A stretch of 64,000 nucleotides of DNA from Leisingera daeponensis (GTDB lineage Bacteria; Pseudomonadota; Alphaproteobacteria; Rhodobacterales; Rhodobacteraceae). Positions 18,641-28,521 of the stretch are shown here, piece after piece. The notes beneath the pieces were generated by a model. That model ran no database searches. It was given only the letters and a program-made list of their open reading frames with translations, and had not been told where the DNA came from. A program made the translations under genes and the position numbers. The stretch is taken from contig NZ_JAHVJA010000005.1 in NCBI RefSeq assembly GCF_019801465.1, positions 1 to 64,000 on the forward strand. Reading direction: 5' to 3'. Each line of letters begins with the position of its first letter. The stretch's first letter is position 1.

Positions 18641-19260
18641 TGCCGCAGCGTCTCGACTATCTGAAGGAAACCCCCTCGCAGACGGCCGGTCCTTACGTCC
18701 ATATCGGCCTGGCCCCCGGCGCGGCTGGTTTTGAGATCTACGATCAGGAGCTCGGCTGGGATATTTCTGGCCCCAACGCCAAAGGAGAGCGCATACGGGT
18801 CGAAGGCATAGTGACAGACGGAACCGGCTCTCCGGTCAAGGACGTGCTGCTGGAGGCCTGGCAGGCGAATGCGGAAGGCGTCTATGCCCACCCCGGGCAT
18901 TCAGGCGAGGTCGAGGAGGGTTTTCGCGGCTGGGGCCGGGTGATCACCGATTTCGAAACCGGGGAATGGGGGTTCGATACGGTGAAACCCGGGGCTGTCA
19001 TGGGCCGCAACGGGCAGATGATGGCACCGCATATCAGCCTGTGGATCGTCGCCCGCGGCATCAATGTAGGGCTGAACACCCGGATCTATTTCGAAGATGA
19101 GGCTGAGGCCAACGCGGCCGACCCGGTACTGAATGTGATAGAGTGGGAACACCGCCGCGCCACTCTGATCGCCAAACGCGAGCTGCGGGATGGTCTGGCC
19201 GTCTACCATTTTGACATCCGCCTGCAGGGCGGGGATGAAACCGTGTTTTTCGATATCTGA
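18640..19260 (+). CDS. pcaG: Protocatechuate 3,4-dioxygenase, alpha subunit
   Basis: A 206-residue structural partner of PcaH with the same intradiol dioxygenase fold. The opening TPSQTAGPYVHIGLAPG is typical of the alpha subunit. As expected, the iron-ligand His pair is not conserved (the matching site reads MMAPHISLWIV). The start overlaps the pcaH stop by one base (TGATG). Confidence 0.94.
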   Translation: MPQRLDYLKETPSQTAGPYVHIGLAPGAAGFEIYDQELGWDISGPNAKGERIRVEGIVTDGTGSPVKDVLLEAWQANAEGVYAHPGHSGEVEEGFRGWGRVITDFETGEWGFDTVKPGAVMGRNGQMMAPHISLWIVARGINVGLNTRIYFEDEAEANAADPVLNVIEWEHRRATLIAKRELRDGLAVYHFDIRLQGGDETVFFDI

Positions 19261-19271
19261 AAGGGAAATCC

Positions 19272-20102
19272 ATGAGCAAACCCTGCATCATCTGCGTTGC
19301 CATTACCGGCTCGGTCCCGACCAAGGAAAACAACCCCGCGGTGCCCGTCACCATCGAGGAACAGATCGAAAGCACCCAGGAGGCATTTGAGGCCGGCGCT
19401 GCGATTGCCCATTGCCATGTGCGGAACAAAGACCAGACGCCGACCTCTGACCCGGAGAAGTTCGCCCGGCTGATGGAAGGGCTGCAAAAACACTGCCCCG
19501 GCATGATCATCCAGCTGTCGACCGGCGGCCGCTCTGGCGCCGGCCGCGAGCGCGGCGGCATGCTGCCGCTGCGCCCCGACATGGCGTCGCTGTCTGTCGG
19601 CTCCAACAATTTCCCCACCCGGGTCTACGAGAACTCTCCCGACCTGGTGGACTGGCTGGCATCCGAAATGCGCACCTATGGGGTGAAGCCGGAGATCGAG
19701 GCCTTTGACCTGTCGCATATTCATCAGGCGGTGAAGATGAACCGCGAGGGGCGCATTCCCGGCAAGCTCTACGTGCAGTTCGTGATGGGCGTGAAGAACG
19801 CGATGCCGGTCGACAGGGATGTGTTTGATTACTACGTCAAGACCATGCGGCGGCTGGCGCCCGAGGCCCAGTGGTGCGGGGCGGGCGTGGGGCCCGGGCA
19901 GATCCAGGTCAACGAATGGTCGATCGCTGCAGGCGGCCACACCCGCACCGGGCTGGAGGACAACATGCGGCTGGACCGCGAGACGCTGGCCCCCTCCAAC
20001 GCCGCGCTGGTGAAACGCGCGGCCGAACTGTGCGAGAAATACGAACGCCCCGTTGCAACCTGGCGGCAGGCCCGCGAAATACTGGACCTGCGGCCCGCCT
20101 GA
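19272..20102 (+). CDS. Beta-keto-acid cleavage enzyme (BKACE, DUF849)
   Basis: A 276-residue TIM-barrel enzyme of the BKACE family. Known members condense a beta-keto acid with acetyl-CoA, giving acetoacetate and a CoA ester. The zinc-ligand His pair AHCHVR lies near residue 48, with the family segments STGGRSGAGRERGGMLPL and CGAGVGPGQIQVNEW. It follows pcaG by 11 bp with a GAAAGGGAAATCC leader, so it belongs to the pca operon. Context suggests beta-ketoadipate as substrate, giving succinyl-CoA plus acetoacetate; this would bypass the PcaIJ/PcaF steps. That assignment is inference from position; the family is certain. Confidence 0.88.
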   Translation: MSKPCIICVAITGSVPTKENNPAVPVTIEEQIESTQEAFEAGAAIAHCHVRNKDQTPTSDPEKFARLMEGLQKHCPGMIIQLSTGGRSGAGRERGGMLPLRPDMASLSVGSNNFPTRVYENSPDLVDWLASEMRTYGVKPEIEAFDLSHIHQAVKMNREGRIPGKLYVQFVMGVKNAMPVDRDVFDYYVKTMRRLAPEAQWCGAGVGPGQIQVNEWSIAAGGHTRTGLEDNMRLDRETLAPSNAALVKRAAELCEKYERPVATWRQAREILDLRPA

Positions 20103-20231
20103 CTTCCGGTCGTGCCCCCCGGCGCTATGCTGCTCCGGAGGGCCAGCTTCACGAAACCCGAACAAATCCGTCACAATTCTTTTGCCTAGCAAGCGTAGCA
20201 GCCGGTCAAACTGAACTGGAGAGACTGCCCT

Positions 20232-21152
20232 ATGCTGCAACCCGCCTTTGCCGCCCCCGGAGAGTTCTTCCGCGGCAATCTGCACACCCATTCCAATCTT
20301 TCGGACGGGGTTCTGGACCCGGCTGAAGTCTGCCGCCGCTACAAGGCCGAAGGCTATGACTTCATCGCGCTTACCGACCATTTCGTCGGCTGCTACGGCT
20401 ATCCGGTGACCGACACCTGTGAATTCCGCGACGCGGTTTTCACCACTCTGCTTGGGGCCGAACTGCACTCCGGCACGATGGAAAACGGCGAACTGTGGCA
20501 CCTGCTTGCGGTTGGCCTGCCAGAGGATTTCGCTCCGTCGAACTCCCCCGGGTTCGACCCGGTGGACGGCCAGGAAACCGGCCCGGAACTGGCGCGGCGC
20601 GCCCGCGATGCCGGTGCTTTTGTCGCCGTTGCCCACCCACACTGGTCGGGGATGACCCTGGCGGATGCCCGGTCGGCCGAAGCCGCCCACGCGGTAGAAG
20701 TCTACAACCACGGGTGCGCCACGGAATACGGCCGCGGCGAAGGCTTCCATGTGGCGGACCTGCTGCTGTCAGAGCATCGCGATCTGACGCTCATTGCCAC
20801 CGATGACGCCCATTTTGCGGGTCCCGACCATTTTGGCGGCTGGGTCATGGTCAAGGCCGAAGCGAACGAACCGGAGCTACTGCTGGAAGCCCTGAAGGCC
20901 GGGCATTTTTATGCCTCGCAAGGGCCTGAACTGAAAGCAGTGGCGCTGAACAACGGCCATATCGACGTCGCCTGCTCTGCTGTCTCCACCGTGATCGTGC
21001 AGGGGCATGGCTCCGCAGCGGTGTCACAGCACGGCACGTCGCTGACCCAAGCCCGCATCCCGCTCGACCGCTTCAAGGAGAGCCCGTGGCTGCGGGTCAC
21101 GGTAATCGACAGGAGCGGCAAACAGGCCTGGTCCAATCCGGTCTGGCGCTAA
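20232..21152 (+). CDS. PHP-domain phosphoesterase
   Basis: A 306-residue protein with an N-terminal PHP domain (residues about 14-220). The metal motifs are visible in order: NLHTHSNLSDG, ALTDHF, GAELHSG, VAHPHWSG, and ATDDAHF. PHP proteins hydrolyse phosphoesters (nucleotides, histidinol phosphate, phosphodiesters) with a trinuclear metal site. The last about 80 residues are beta-rich and may bind substrate. It is monocistronic, with a CTGGAGAGACTGCCCT leader. The substrate is not evident. Confidence 0.82.
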   Translation: MLQPAFAAPGEFFRGNLHTHSNLSDGVLDPAEVCRRYKAEGYDFIALTDHFVGCYGYPVTDTCEFRDAVFTTLLGAELHSGTMENGELWHLLAVGLPEDFAPSNSPGFDPVDGQETGPELARRARDAGAFVAVAHPHWSGMTLADARSAEAAHAVEVYNHGCATEYGRGEGFHVADLLLSEHRDLTLIATDDAHFAGPDHFGGWVMVKAEANEPELLLEALKAGHFYASQGPELKAVALNNGHIDVACSAVSTVIVQGHGSAAVSQHGTSLTQARIPLDRFKESPWLRVTVIDRSGKQAWSNPVWR

Positions 21153-21163
21153 AGCCGGAAACG

Positions 21164-21188
21164 CTGCCCGGCCCAGAGGGCCGGGCAG
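21164..21188. terminator. Bidirectional hairpin between PHP gene and cueR
   Basis: Arms CTGCCCGGCCC (21164-21174) and GGGCCGGGCAG (21178-21188) form a perfect 11-bp stem with a 3-base loop. It lies between the two convergent stops. The T-runs on either side are weak (GTCTGTTCC on plus). Confidence 0.6.
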
Positions 21189-21218
21189 GTCTGTTCCGCC
21201 GCAATCCGGATAGGCGCA

Positions 21219-21608
21219 TTATTCCTCGCCGGACAGATCCTTGAGGATCGGACAGTCCGGGCGGCTGTCGCCCGCGCAACTGCTGACCAGTTCTCCCAGC
21301 GTGTCATGCATGGCCTGCAAATCGGCGATCTTCTCCTCGATCTTGGCCAGATGCTCCAGCGCCAGATGTTTCACATCGTGGCTGGCGCGGCTTTCGTCCT
21401 CATACAGCGCCATCAGGGTACGGCAGTCCTCGATGGTGAAGCCCAGCGCCCGGGCGCGGCCCAGAAAGGCCAGCTTGTGCAGATCGGTCTCGGCAAAGCA
21501 GCGGTAACCGTTGGTGCTGCGGTGCGGCTTGATCAGTCCGATGTCCTCGTAATAGCGGATCGTTTTGGCGGGCAGGCCCGAGCGGCTGGATACGTCCCCG
21601 ATGTTCAT
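21219..21608 (-). CDS. cueR: Copper-responsive MerR-family regulator CueR/HmrR
   Basis: A 129-residue MerR-type activator. The winged helix starts MNIGDVSSRSGLPAKTIRYYEDIGLI. A dimerisation coiled coil covers about residues 75-105. The metal loop has Cys111 and Cys119 (CAGDSRPDC), the CX7C pattern of Cu(I) sensors. It is translated with copA: the copA stop overlaps its ATG by 4 bp. The matching CueR promoter upstream of copA therefore controls both genes. The order copA-cueR on one transcript gives autoregulation. Confidence 0.93.
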   Translation of the reverse strand: MNIGDVSSRSGLPAKTIRYYEDIGLIKPHRSTNGYRCFAETDLHKLAFLGRARALGFTIEDCRTLMALYEDESRASHDVKHLALEHLAKIEEKIADLQAMHDTLGELVSSCAGDSRPDCPILKDLSGEE

Positions 21609-24112
21609 GCGCGTGCCTCCTGGTTGCCGGCGGCTGTGGATACCGGTGCGGCCTGTTTCTCATCTATGGCCGGTTTCAGCCGGCGCAAGCGCAGCGCGTT
21701 CGACAGCACGAAAACGCTCGATAATGCCATGGTGCCCGCCGCCAGCGCAGGCGACAGCAGCGGCCCGCCAAAGGGGTAGAGCATGCCGGCAGCCACAGGG
21801 ATCAGCAGCACGTTGTAGCCGAAGGCCCAGCCCAGATTCTGGCGGATGTTCCGCATGGTGGCGCGGCTGACCGTCAGCGCATTCACCACCCCGCGCAGGT
21901 CGCCGGAAACCAGCACCACATCCGCTGCCTCGATCGCCACATCGGTGCCGGTGCCGATAGCAATACCCGCATCCGCCGCGGCCAGCGCCGGGGCGTCGTT
22001 GATGCCATCGCCGACAAAGGCGAGAGCGCCATGCTCCTGCTGCAACTCCTGCAGCGCAGTCACCTTATCGGCGGGCAGGCATTCGGCCTTCACCGCATCG
22101 ATTCCAAGCCGTGCGGCAATCGCCTGCGCCGTGGCCGCGGCGTCGCCGGTGATCATGGCAACCTTCAGCCCCTGGTCGTGAAACGCCTTTATCGCGGCAG
22201 GCGTGCCGGGTTTGACGGGGTCCGCCACTGCGATTACCGCAGCCGCCCGGCCGTCAATCGCAGCATAAAGCGGGGTTTCGCCGCGTTCGGCCAGTTTTTG
22301 GCCTTCCGTCTCCAGCGCGCCCAATGCGATGCCTTCGCGCGCCATCAGACGGGCGGCGCCCACCAGCACAACGCGGCCTTCGACCTCCGCCCGCAAGCCA
22401 TAGCCGGGAATGGCCTCGAAAGCCTCTGCCGCTGGCAGCCCTTTGCCTGCCGCTGCCGTGATGGCGCGGGCAATGGGATGCTCTGACTGCGCCTCAGCGG
22501 CCCCGGTCAGGTGCAGCACCTCGCCGCGGGAGAAGCCTTCAGCGCAGATCAGTTCAGTCAGCGCCGGGCGGCCCTCGGTCAATGTGCCGGTCTTGTCGAG
22601 CGCCACCACGCGCACCTCTTGCAGGCGCTGGAGCGCGTCGCCCTTGCGGAACAGCACACCCATCTGCGCGGCGCGGCCAATGCCGACCATGATCGAGGTC
22701 GGCGTGGCCAGCCCCATGGCACAAGGGCAGGCGATGATCAGCACGGAAACGCCGGCTACCAAAGCCAGCGGCACCGAGGGCGCAGGGCCGAAGACTGCCC
22801 ATGCCAGCACCGTCAGTGCTGCGACCGCAATGACCGCGGGCACGAACCACAGGGTGATCCGGTCGACCAGCCCCTGCACCGGCAGCTTGGCGCCCTGCGC
22901 CTGCTCCACCATGCGGATGATCTGCGCCAGCACGGTGTCACGGCCCACGCGGGTGGCGCGGAACTCCAGCGCCGCATTGCCGTTTATGGTGCCTGCGGTC
23001 ACCTCATCGCCGCGGGACTTGGCCACCGGCACCGGCTCGCCGCTGATCATGCTCTCGTCGATGTAGGAACTGCCTGAAACGATCTCGCCGTCCACGGCGA
23101 TACGCTCGCCCGGGCGGACCCGGATCAGATCCCCTGCCCCGATCTCCTCCACCGGCGTTTCCACTGCTTCACCGCCGGCGACCACCATGGCGGTTTTCGG
23201 CTGAAGCCCGGCCAGCTTGCGGATTGCCGCGCCGGTACGCCCCTTGGCGCGGGCCTCCAGGAAGCGGCCCGTGAGGATCAGGACCACGATCACCGCCGCG
23301 GCTTCGAAATAAACATTGGCTGTGCCGGCCGGCAGCAGCCAGGGCGCAAAAGTTGAAATCACCGAGAAGCCGTAAGCCGCCGATGTGCCCAGCGCCACCA
23401 GAGCGTTCATGTCGGGGGCGCCACGGAAAAGGGCCGGGAAGCCCTTGCTGTAGAACTGCCGCCCCGGTCCTGCCAGAACTGCCGTGGTCAGGGCAAACTG
23501 TAGCAAATAGCTGTTCTGCATACCAATATTGGCTGCCACCCAATGATGCAGCGCCGGGATCATGTGGCCGCCCATCTCGATCAGGAACACCGGCAGCGTC
23601 AGAACTGCGGCAATCAGCACCTGCCGGCCCAGCGCCGCAATCTCATCCGCCTTGCGCTGGCTCGCCTCATCCGCCTCGTCCGCGGCACCGCCGCTCAGGC
23701 GGGCCGGGTAGCCTGCCCCAGTCACCGTTCGGGCTAGATCGGCCGCACGGACCGCACCAGTCAGGAAGCGGACCTGCGCAGTTTCATTCGCCAGATTGAC
23801 GCTTGCAGACAGCACGCCCGGCACTGCCAGCAGCGCCCGTTCCACCCGCCCCACACAGGACGCGCAGCTCATGCCGCTGAGGGCCAGGACGGCTTCCGAC
23901 TCTGCCGCCGGGTAGCCCGCGGATTTGAGTGCACCCGTCAGCTGCTCCAGCTTAACGCCAGGAGCGGCCTCGACCTGACCGGTTGCATTGGCAAGGTTCA
24001 CAGATGCCTTTTGGACCCCGTCGACTGCTGCCAGGGCACGTTCGGCACGACCGGCACAGCCTGCGCAGCTCAGGTTGGTGATTTGCAGTGATATACGGCT
24101 ATTTTCCGACAT
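21605..24112 (-). CDS. copA: Cu(I)-exporting P-type ATPase CopA
   Basis: An 835-residue P1B-1 ATPase that exports Cu(I) across the inner membrane. Two N-terminal heavy-metal domains carry CAGC (residues 16-19) and CASC (near residue 85). The membrane metal site reads CPC near residue 465, the phosphorylation site is DKTGT near residue 508, and the hinge is GDGINDAPAL. The C-terminal helices contain the GYN and M...S pattern (WAFGYNVLL; LSSVFVLSNALRL). The length is usual for a two-HMA CopA. A MerR-type promoter with a CueR box lies upstream. Confidence 0.95.
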   Translation of the reverse strand: MSENSRISLQITNLSCAGCAGRAERALAAVDGVQKASVNLANATGQVEAAPGVKLEQLTGALKSAGYPAAESEAVLALSGMSCASCVGRVERALLAVPGVLSASVNLANETAQVRFLTGAVRAADLARTVTGAGYPARLSGGAADEADEASQRKADEIAALGRQVLIAAVLTLPVFLIEMGGHMIPALHHWVAANIGMQNSYLLQFALTTAVLAGPGRQFYSKGFPALFRGAPDMNALVALGTSAAYGFSVISTFAPWLLPAGTANVYFEAAAVIVVLILTGRFLEARAKGRTGAAIRKLAGLQPKTAMVVAGGEAVETPVEEIGAGDLIRVRPGERIAVDGEIVSGSSYIDESMISGEPVPVAKSRGDEVTAGTINGNAALEFRATRVGRDTVLAQIIRMVEQAQGAKLPVQGLVDRITLWFVPAVIAVAALTVLAWAVFGPAPSVPLALVAGVSVLIIACPCAMGLATPTSIMVGIGRAAQMGVLFRKGDALQRLQEVRVVALDKTGTLTEGRPALTELICAEGFSRGEVLHLTGAAEAQSEHPIARAITAAAGKGLPAAEAFEAIPGYGLRAEVEGRVVLVGAARLMAREGIALGALETEGQKLAERGETPLYAAIDGRAAAVIAVADPVKPGTPAAIKAFHDQGLKVAMITGDAAATAQAIAARLGIDAVKAECLPADKVTALQELQQEHGALAFVGDGINDAPALAAADAGIAIGTGTDVAIEAADVVLVSGDLRGVVNALTVSRATMRNIRQNLGWAFGYNVLLIPVAAGMLYPFGGPLLSPALAAGTMALSSVFVLSNALRLRRLKPAIDEKQAAPVSTAAGNQEARA

Positions 24113-24463
24113 GGGAGACCTACTGGGTTTATCCTATGCAAAGCCATATGAGGCTTCCAGTGAGGGGAAGGTCAAGACCTGGAATCAAAATTCCTTCCTA
24201 AAACTGGAAGCCTTTCGGCAAGCTGCTGTAAACCGCCGCTTTTTTCTTAACGCGGGAATGGCGCGGACCGCCGGTCAGCTGTCGCATTCGGGGCAAAGCC
24301 CGGCGGCCCTCCCCTGATAGGGTGCCGAGGCAATGCTTGCGCGCGTCAGCCCTCAAATGTAACGCTGGGTCCGTCAAACCCGCGCCACGCCGCTGGCACA
24401 GAATTCACCCGGGCGCGCCAGGCGGCGGCCCGAACCCGCAGAAAAGAACGAAGGACCAGTCTC
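24113..24463. other. Divergent copA/frmA intergenic region, 351 bp
   Basis: The left third holds the copA promoter described separately. Nothing clear stands out in 24180-24400. The frmA gene is preceded by GAAGGACC. No small gene is supported. Confidence 0.4.
24145..24175 (-). promoter_or_regulatory. CueR-type copA promoter
   Basis: Read on the minus strand, -35 TTGACC (24175-24170) is separated by 19 bp from a -10-like CATATG (24150-24145). Such a long spacer is typical of MerR-activated promoters. The spacer contains the dyad ACCTTCC-N7-GGAAG (overlapping the -35), which fits the CueR operator consensus. The distance to the copA ATG is about 33 bp. Confidence 0.8.
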
Positions 24464-25579
<1,116 letters not shown>

Positions 25580-25604
25580 TCCCGCGATTCATGTGAAACA
25601 TGGG

Positions 25605-25637
25605 AAACGCAGGCCTCCGGGCCTGCGTTTTCTTTTT
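25605..25637 (+). terminator. Strong intrinsic terminator after frmA
   Basis: Arms AAACGCAGGCC (25605-25615) and GGCCTGCGTTT (25620-25630), loop TCCG, followed by TCTTTTTT. It lies between frmA and the convergent SpoVR gene and may serve both. Confidence 0.85.
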
Positions 25638-25664
25638 TCAGGACAGGCTGGACAGACCCGGCTG

Positions 25665-27179
25665 TCAGCGTTCCGTACTGGCTTCAACCGCGTCCAGCCG
25701 GACATCGTACCCCCAAAGGCGGCGCAAGTGCTTCAGCACCTCTTCCTGGTCATCCTCGTCCAGGTGAATGCCGTCGCGCACGGTATGGGTCAGCTTCAGC
25801 TCCCGGTCGCCGCGAAGATCCGCATCGGTCACCTGAATGTCCGGCTCCAGATAGGCCAGGTCATACTGTTTCGCCAAATCGCGGCGGATCGCCTTGTAGC
25901 CGGCCCGGTTGTGGATCTGGCTGACCACCAGATTGGGCAGCTCCGCATCGTTGGTCAGGGTGAAAAGCTTGAATTTGCGGATCAGGTGCGGCGACAGGAA
26001 CTGCTGGATGAAGCTTTCGTCGCGGTAGTTCGCCCAGGCGTCCCGCAATACGCCGCGCCAGTCCGGGTTACCGGCAAAATCCGGGAACCACTCACGGTCC
26101 TCGTCGGTCGGATCCTGACAGATGCGCCGAATGTCCTGCATCATCGCAAAGCCCAGTGCATAGGGGTTGATGCCGGAGTAGCGCTGATCGTCATATTCCG
26201 GCTGCATCACCACATTGGTGTGGCTGTGCAGCATCTCCATATAGGCGCCTTGCGTGATCTGGCCCTGCTCGTAGAGCTTGTTGATGATGTAGTAGTGCAC
26301 GAAGGTCGCGCAACCTTCGTTCATCACCTTGGTCTGTTTCTGCGGATAGAGGTATTGCGCCAGCATCCGCACAATGCGCAGGATTTCGCTTTGCCAGGGC
26401 TCCAGCACCGGGCTGTGCTTTTCCAGGAAGTACAGGATGTTTTCCTGCGGCAGGTTCATCATCTTGCGCCGCGCGCTGTAGTCGGCGTCCTCCACCATTT
26501 CCAGCTTGTCCCGGCCCAGGGTGGAATCGGTCCAGATATCCAGAACGCTCTGGCCGCTTTCGTAGCCTTCGCGCACTTTCTGCATCGCCACCAGCTCCTC
26601 TCTGGTGGGTTTGGGCGGGCGGCCGTAGCGGAACACGCCCTGCGACTGCAGCGCGTGGGCAGCGTCCAGAACCTCTTCCACGGCCATCGGGCCGTAGCGC
26701 TCCTCGCAGGCCGCGATATAGTTCTTGGCGAACGCAAGGTAATCATGGATGCCCGCGGCGTCCGTCCATTGCTGGAACAGGTAGTTGTTCTTGAAGAAAT
26801 GATTGTGGCCGAAAGCCGCATGCGCCATCACCAGCGTCTGCATCGCCATGGTGTTTTCTTCCATGTTGTAGCTGATGCAGGGGTTGGAATTGATGACGAT
26901 CTCATAGGCCAGCCCCTGGCGGCCTGTGCGGTAGAGCGCCTCGTCGCGGGCAAAATGCTTGCCGAAGGACCAGTGCTGATACATCAGCGGCAGCCCGACG
27001 CAGGAATAGGCGTCCAGCATCTGCTCCGCCGAGATGATCTCGATCTGGTTCGGATAGACATCCAGCCCAAGGTCGCCCAGCGCGATCTCCTCGATCGCGT
27101 CGCGCGCCTTCCCCATCAGCTCAAAGGTCCATTCCGGCCCGTCGAACAGTGGCGTGCGCGCCGTTTCAGCTGCCTGCAT
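25665..27179 (-). CDS. SpoVR family protein
   Basis: A 504-residue cytoplasmic protein of the SpoVR/YcgB family. Its biochemical role is unknown; in Bacillus it affects spore cortex, and in proteobacteria it always travels with PrkA and DUF444 proteins. Family features include EWTFELMGKARDAIEEIALGDLG, the His/Glu-rich AHAAFGHNHFFKNNY and the CATFVHYYIINKLYEQG segment. It is third in the minus-strand trio, with its start overlapping the DUF444 gene end by 14 bp, so translation is coupled. Confidence 0.92.
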   Translation of the reverse strand: MQAAETARTPLFDGPEWTFELMGKARDAIEEIALGDLGLDVYPNQIEIISAEQMLDAYSCVGLPLMYQHWSFGKHFARDEALYRTGRQGLAYEIVINSNPCISYNMEENTMAMQTLVMAHAAFGHNHFFKNNYLFQQWTDAAGIHDYLAFAKNYIAACEERYGPMAVEEVLDAAHALQSQGVFRYGRPPKPTREELVAMQKVREGYESGQSVLDIWTDSTLGRDKLEMVEDADYSARRKMMNLPQENILYFLEKHSPVLEPWQSEILRIVRMLAQYLYPQKQTKVMNEGCATFVHYYIINKLYEQGQITQGAYMEMLHSHTNVVMQPEYDDQRYSGINPYALGFAMMQDIRRICQDPTDEDREWFPDFAGNPDWRGVLRDAWANYRDESFIQQFLSPHLIRKFKLFTLTNDAELPNLVVSQIHNRAGYKAIRRDLAKQYDLAYLEPDIQVTDADLRGDRELKLTHTVRDGIHLDEDDQEEVLKHLRRLWGYDVRLDAVEASTER

Positions 27180-28503
27180 ACTGCGCCCCTTTCACCTTGG
27201 GGAGGAAGAACTCCCGGAAAATCGGATAGATGTGGCCCGGCTGCGAAACACGCTGCATTTCGAAATGCTGCGCCTGCGCCTTCACTTCACGGTAGTTCTG
27301 CCACAGGTCTTCGCCTGCCTCGGGATTGTTCAGCAGCATTTCCGCCGCCTCGTCGACGATTTCCACGTAGGCGTAGAACTGGCTGACCGGCAGAAGATCG
27401 TTCAGCAGCAGATTTTTGCAGCGCACCGAGTCATTGCCGAAGTTTTCGCCGTCGGAGGCCTGGGCGCCGTAGATGTTCCATTCATCCGGCGGATAGCGTT
27501 CCTCGATGATCTCCTTCATTTTCTCCAAAGCGGTCGACACAATCGTGCCGCCGGTCTCGCGGGCATAGAAGAAGGTTTCCTCATCCACTTCCTGTGCGTG
27601 GTGGGTATGGCGCACGAACACAAGCTCGGTGTGCTCATAGCAGCGTTCCAGAAACAGATGCAGCAACAGGAAAAAGCGCTTGGCCAGGTCCTTCTCGCGT
27701 TCCTGCATGGAGCCGGAGACATCCATCAGGCAGAACACCACGGCGCGGGAGTTGCGGATCTTCTCCGGCACGAAAGTGTCGTAGCGCAGATCCAGCGGGT
27801 CGATGTAGCCGACCACCTTGCGCTTTCGGATGATGCCTTCCAGCCGTTTCTTCAGCGCCTCCAGGAATTCCTCCTGCGGCGGGGTGCGCTCATCCAGCGC
27901 TTCCAGTTCCGCGATCTGTTCTTCCAGATCGCGCTGGGATTTAGTGGTGGGACGCTGCAGCGCGATGCGGCGGCCCAGTGAGTTGCGCATGGTGCGCACC
28001 AGGTTGAGGTTGTTGGGCGTCCCTGCAGTGGTCAGGCCTGCGCGGCGGGTGCCGATGGTTTCGGTCTCCACCGTGGCCTTTTCCACCAGGTCCGGCAGCT
28101 CCAGCCCCTCGAACAGGATTTCCAGGTATTCCTCCTGCGTCAGGGTAAAGGAAAACTCGTCCTCGCCGTCGCCGTCCTCGGAGGCCTTGCGGCCGCCCTG
28201 CCCGGCGCCGCCCTGCGGCCGCTTGATGGTGTCGCCGACAACAAAATCCTTGTTGCCGGGCAGCACATGGCGTCGCAGGCCGCCCTTGGAGGAATGGAAG
28301 AACCGCGGCTCTTTCAGACCCCGGGTCGGGATGGTGACCTTTTCGCCTTCATCCGGGACGCCGCTGCCGTTCTGGATCGACTTTCCCCGGACCGACTGAT
28401 CGACGCGCTCCTTAATATTCTCCCGGGCCCGCCGCAGGAACCGCTGGCGGTTCCCTAGGCTCTTGCCCTTTGGATTGGCGCGCCTGTCGATGAAATGATG
28501 CAT
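27166..28503 (-). CDS. DUF444 (YeaH/YhbH) family protein
   Basis: A 445-residue protein of the YeaH/YhbH family. The C-terminal half resembles a von Willebrand A-type fold: VVFCLMDVSGSMQEREKDLA contains the DxSxS metal motif near residue 260. The N-terminal half is charged and basic (FIDRRANPKGKSLGNRQRFLRR at the start, GPP-rich GGRKASEDG later). It lies between the prkA and SpoVR genes, 18 bp after prkA. The three proteins are thought to work together in stress or stationary-phase physiology; the mechanism is unknown. Confidence 0.92.
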   Translation of the reverse strand: MHHFIDRRANPKGKSLGNRQRFLRRARENIKERVDQSVRGKSIQNGSGVPDEGEKVTIPTRGLKEPRFFHSSKGGLRRHVLPGNKDFVVGDTIKRPQGGAGQGGRKASEDGDGEDEFSFTLTQEEYLEILFEGLELPDLVEKATVETETIGTRRAGLTTAGTPNNLNLVRTMRNSLGRRIALQRPTTKSQRDLEEQIAELEALDERTPPQEEFLEALKKRLEGIIRKRKVVGYIDPLDLRYDTFVPEKIRNSRAVVFCLMDVSGSMQEREKDLAKRFFLLLHLFLERCYEHTELVFVRHTHHAQEVDEETFFYARETGGTIVSTALEKMKEIIEERYPPDEWNIYGAQASDGENFGNDSVRCKNLLLNDLLPVSQFYAYVEIVDEAAEMLLNNPEAGEDLWQNYREVKAQAQHFEMQRVSQPGHIYPIFREFFLPKVKGAQYAGS

Positions 28504-28521
28504 GTTGCACAGCGCTCCTCT

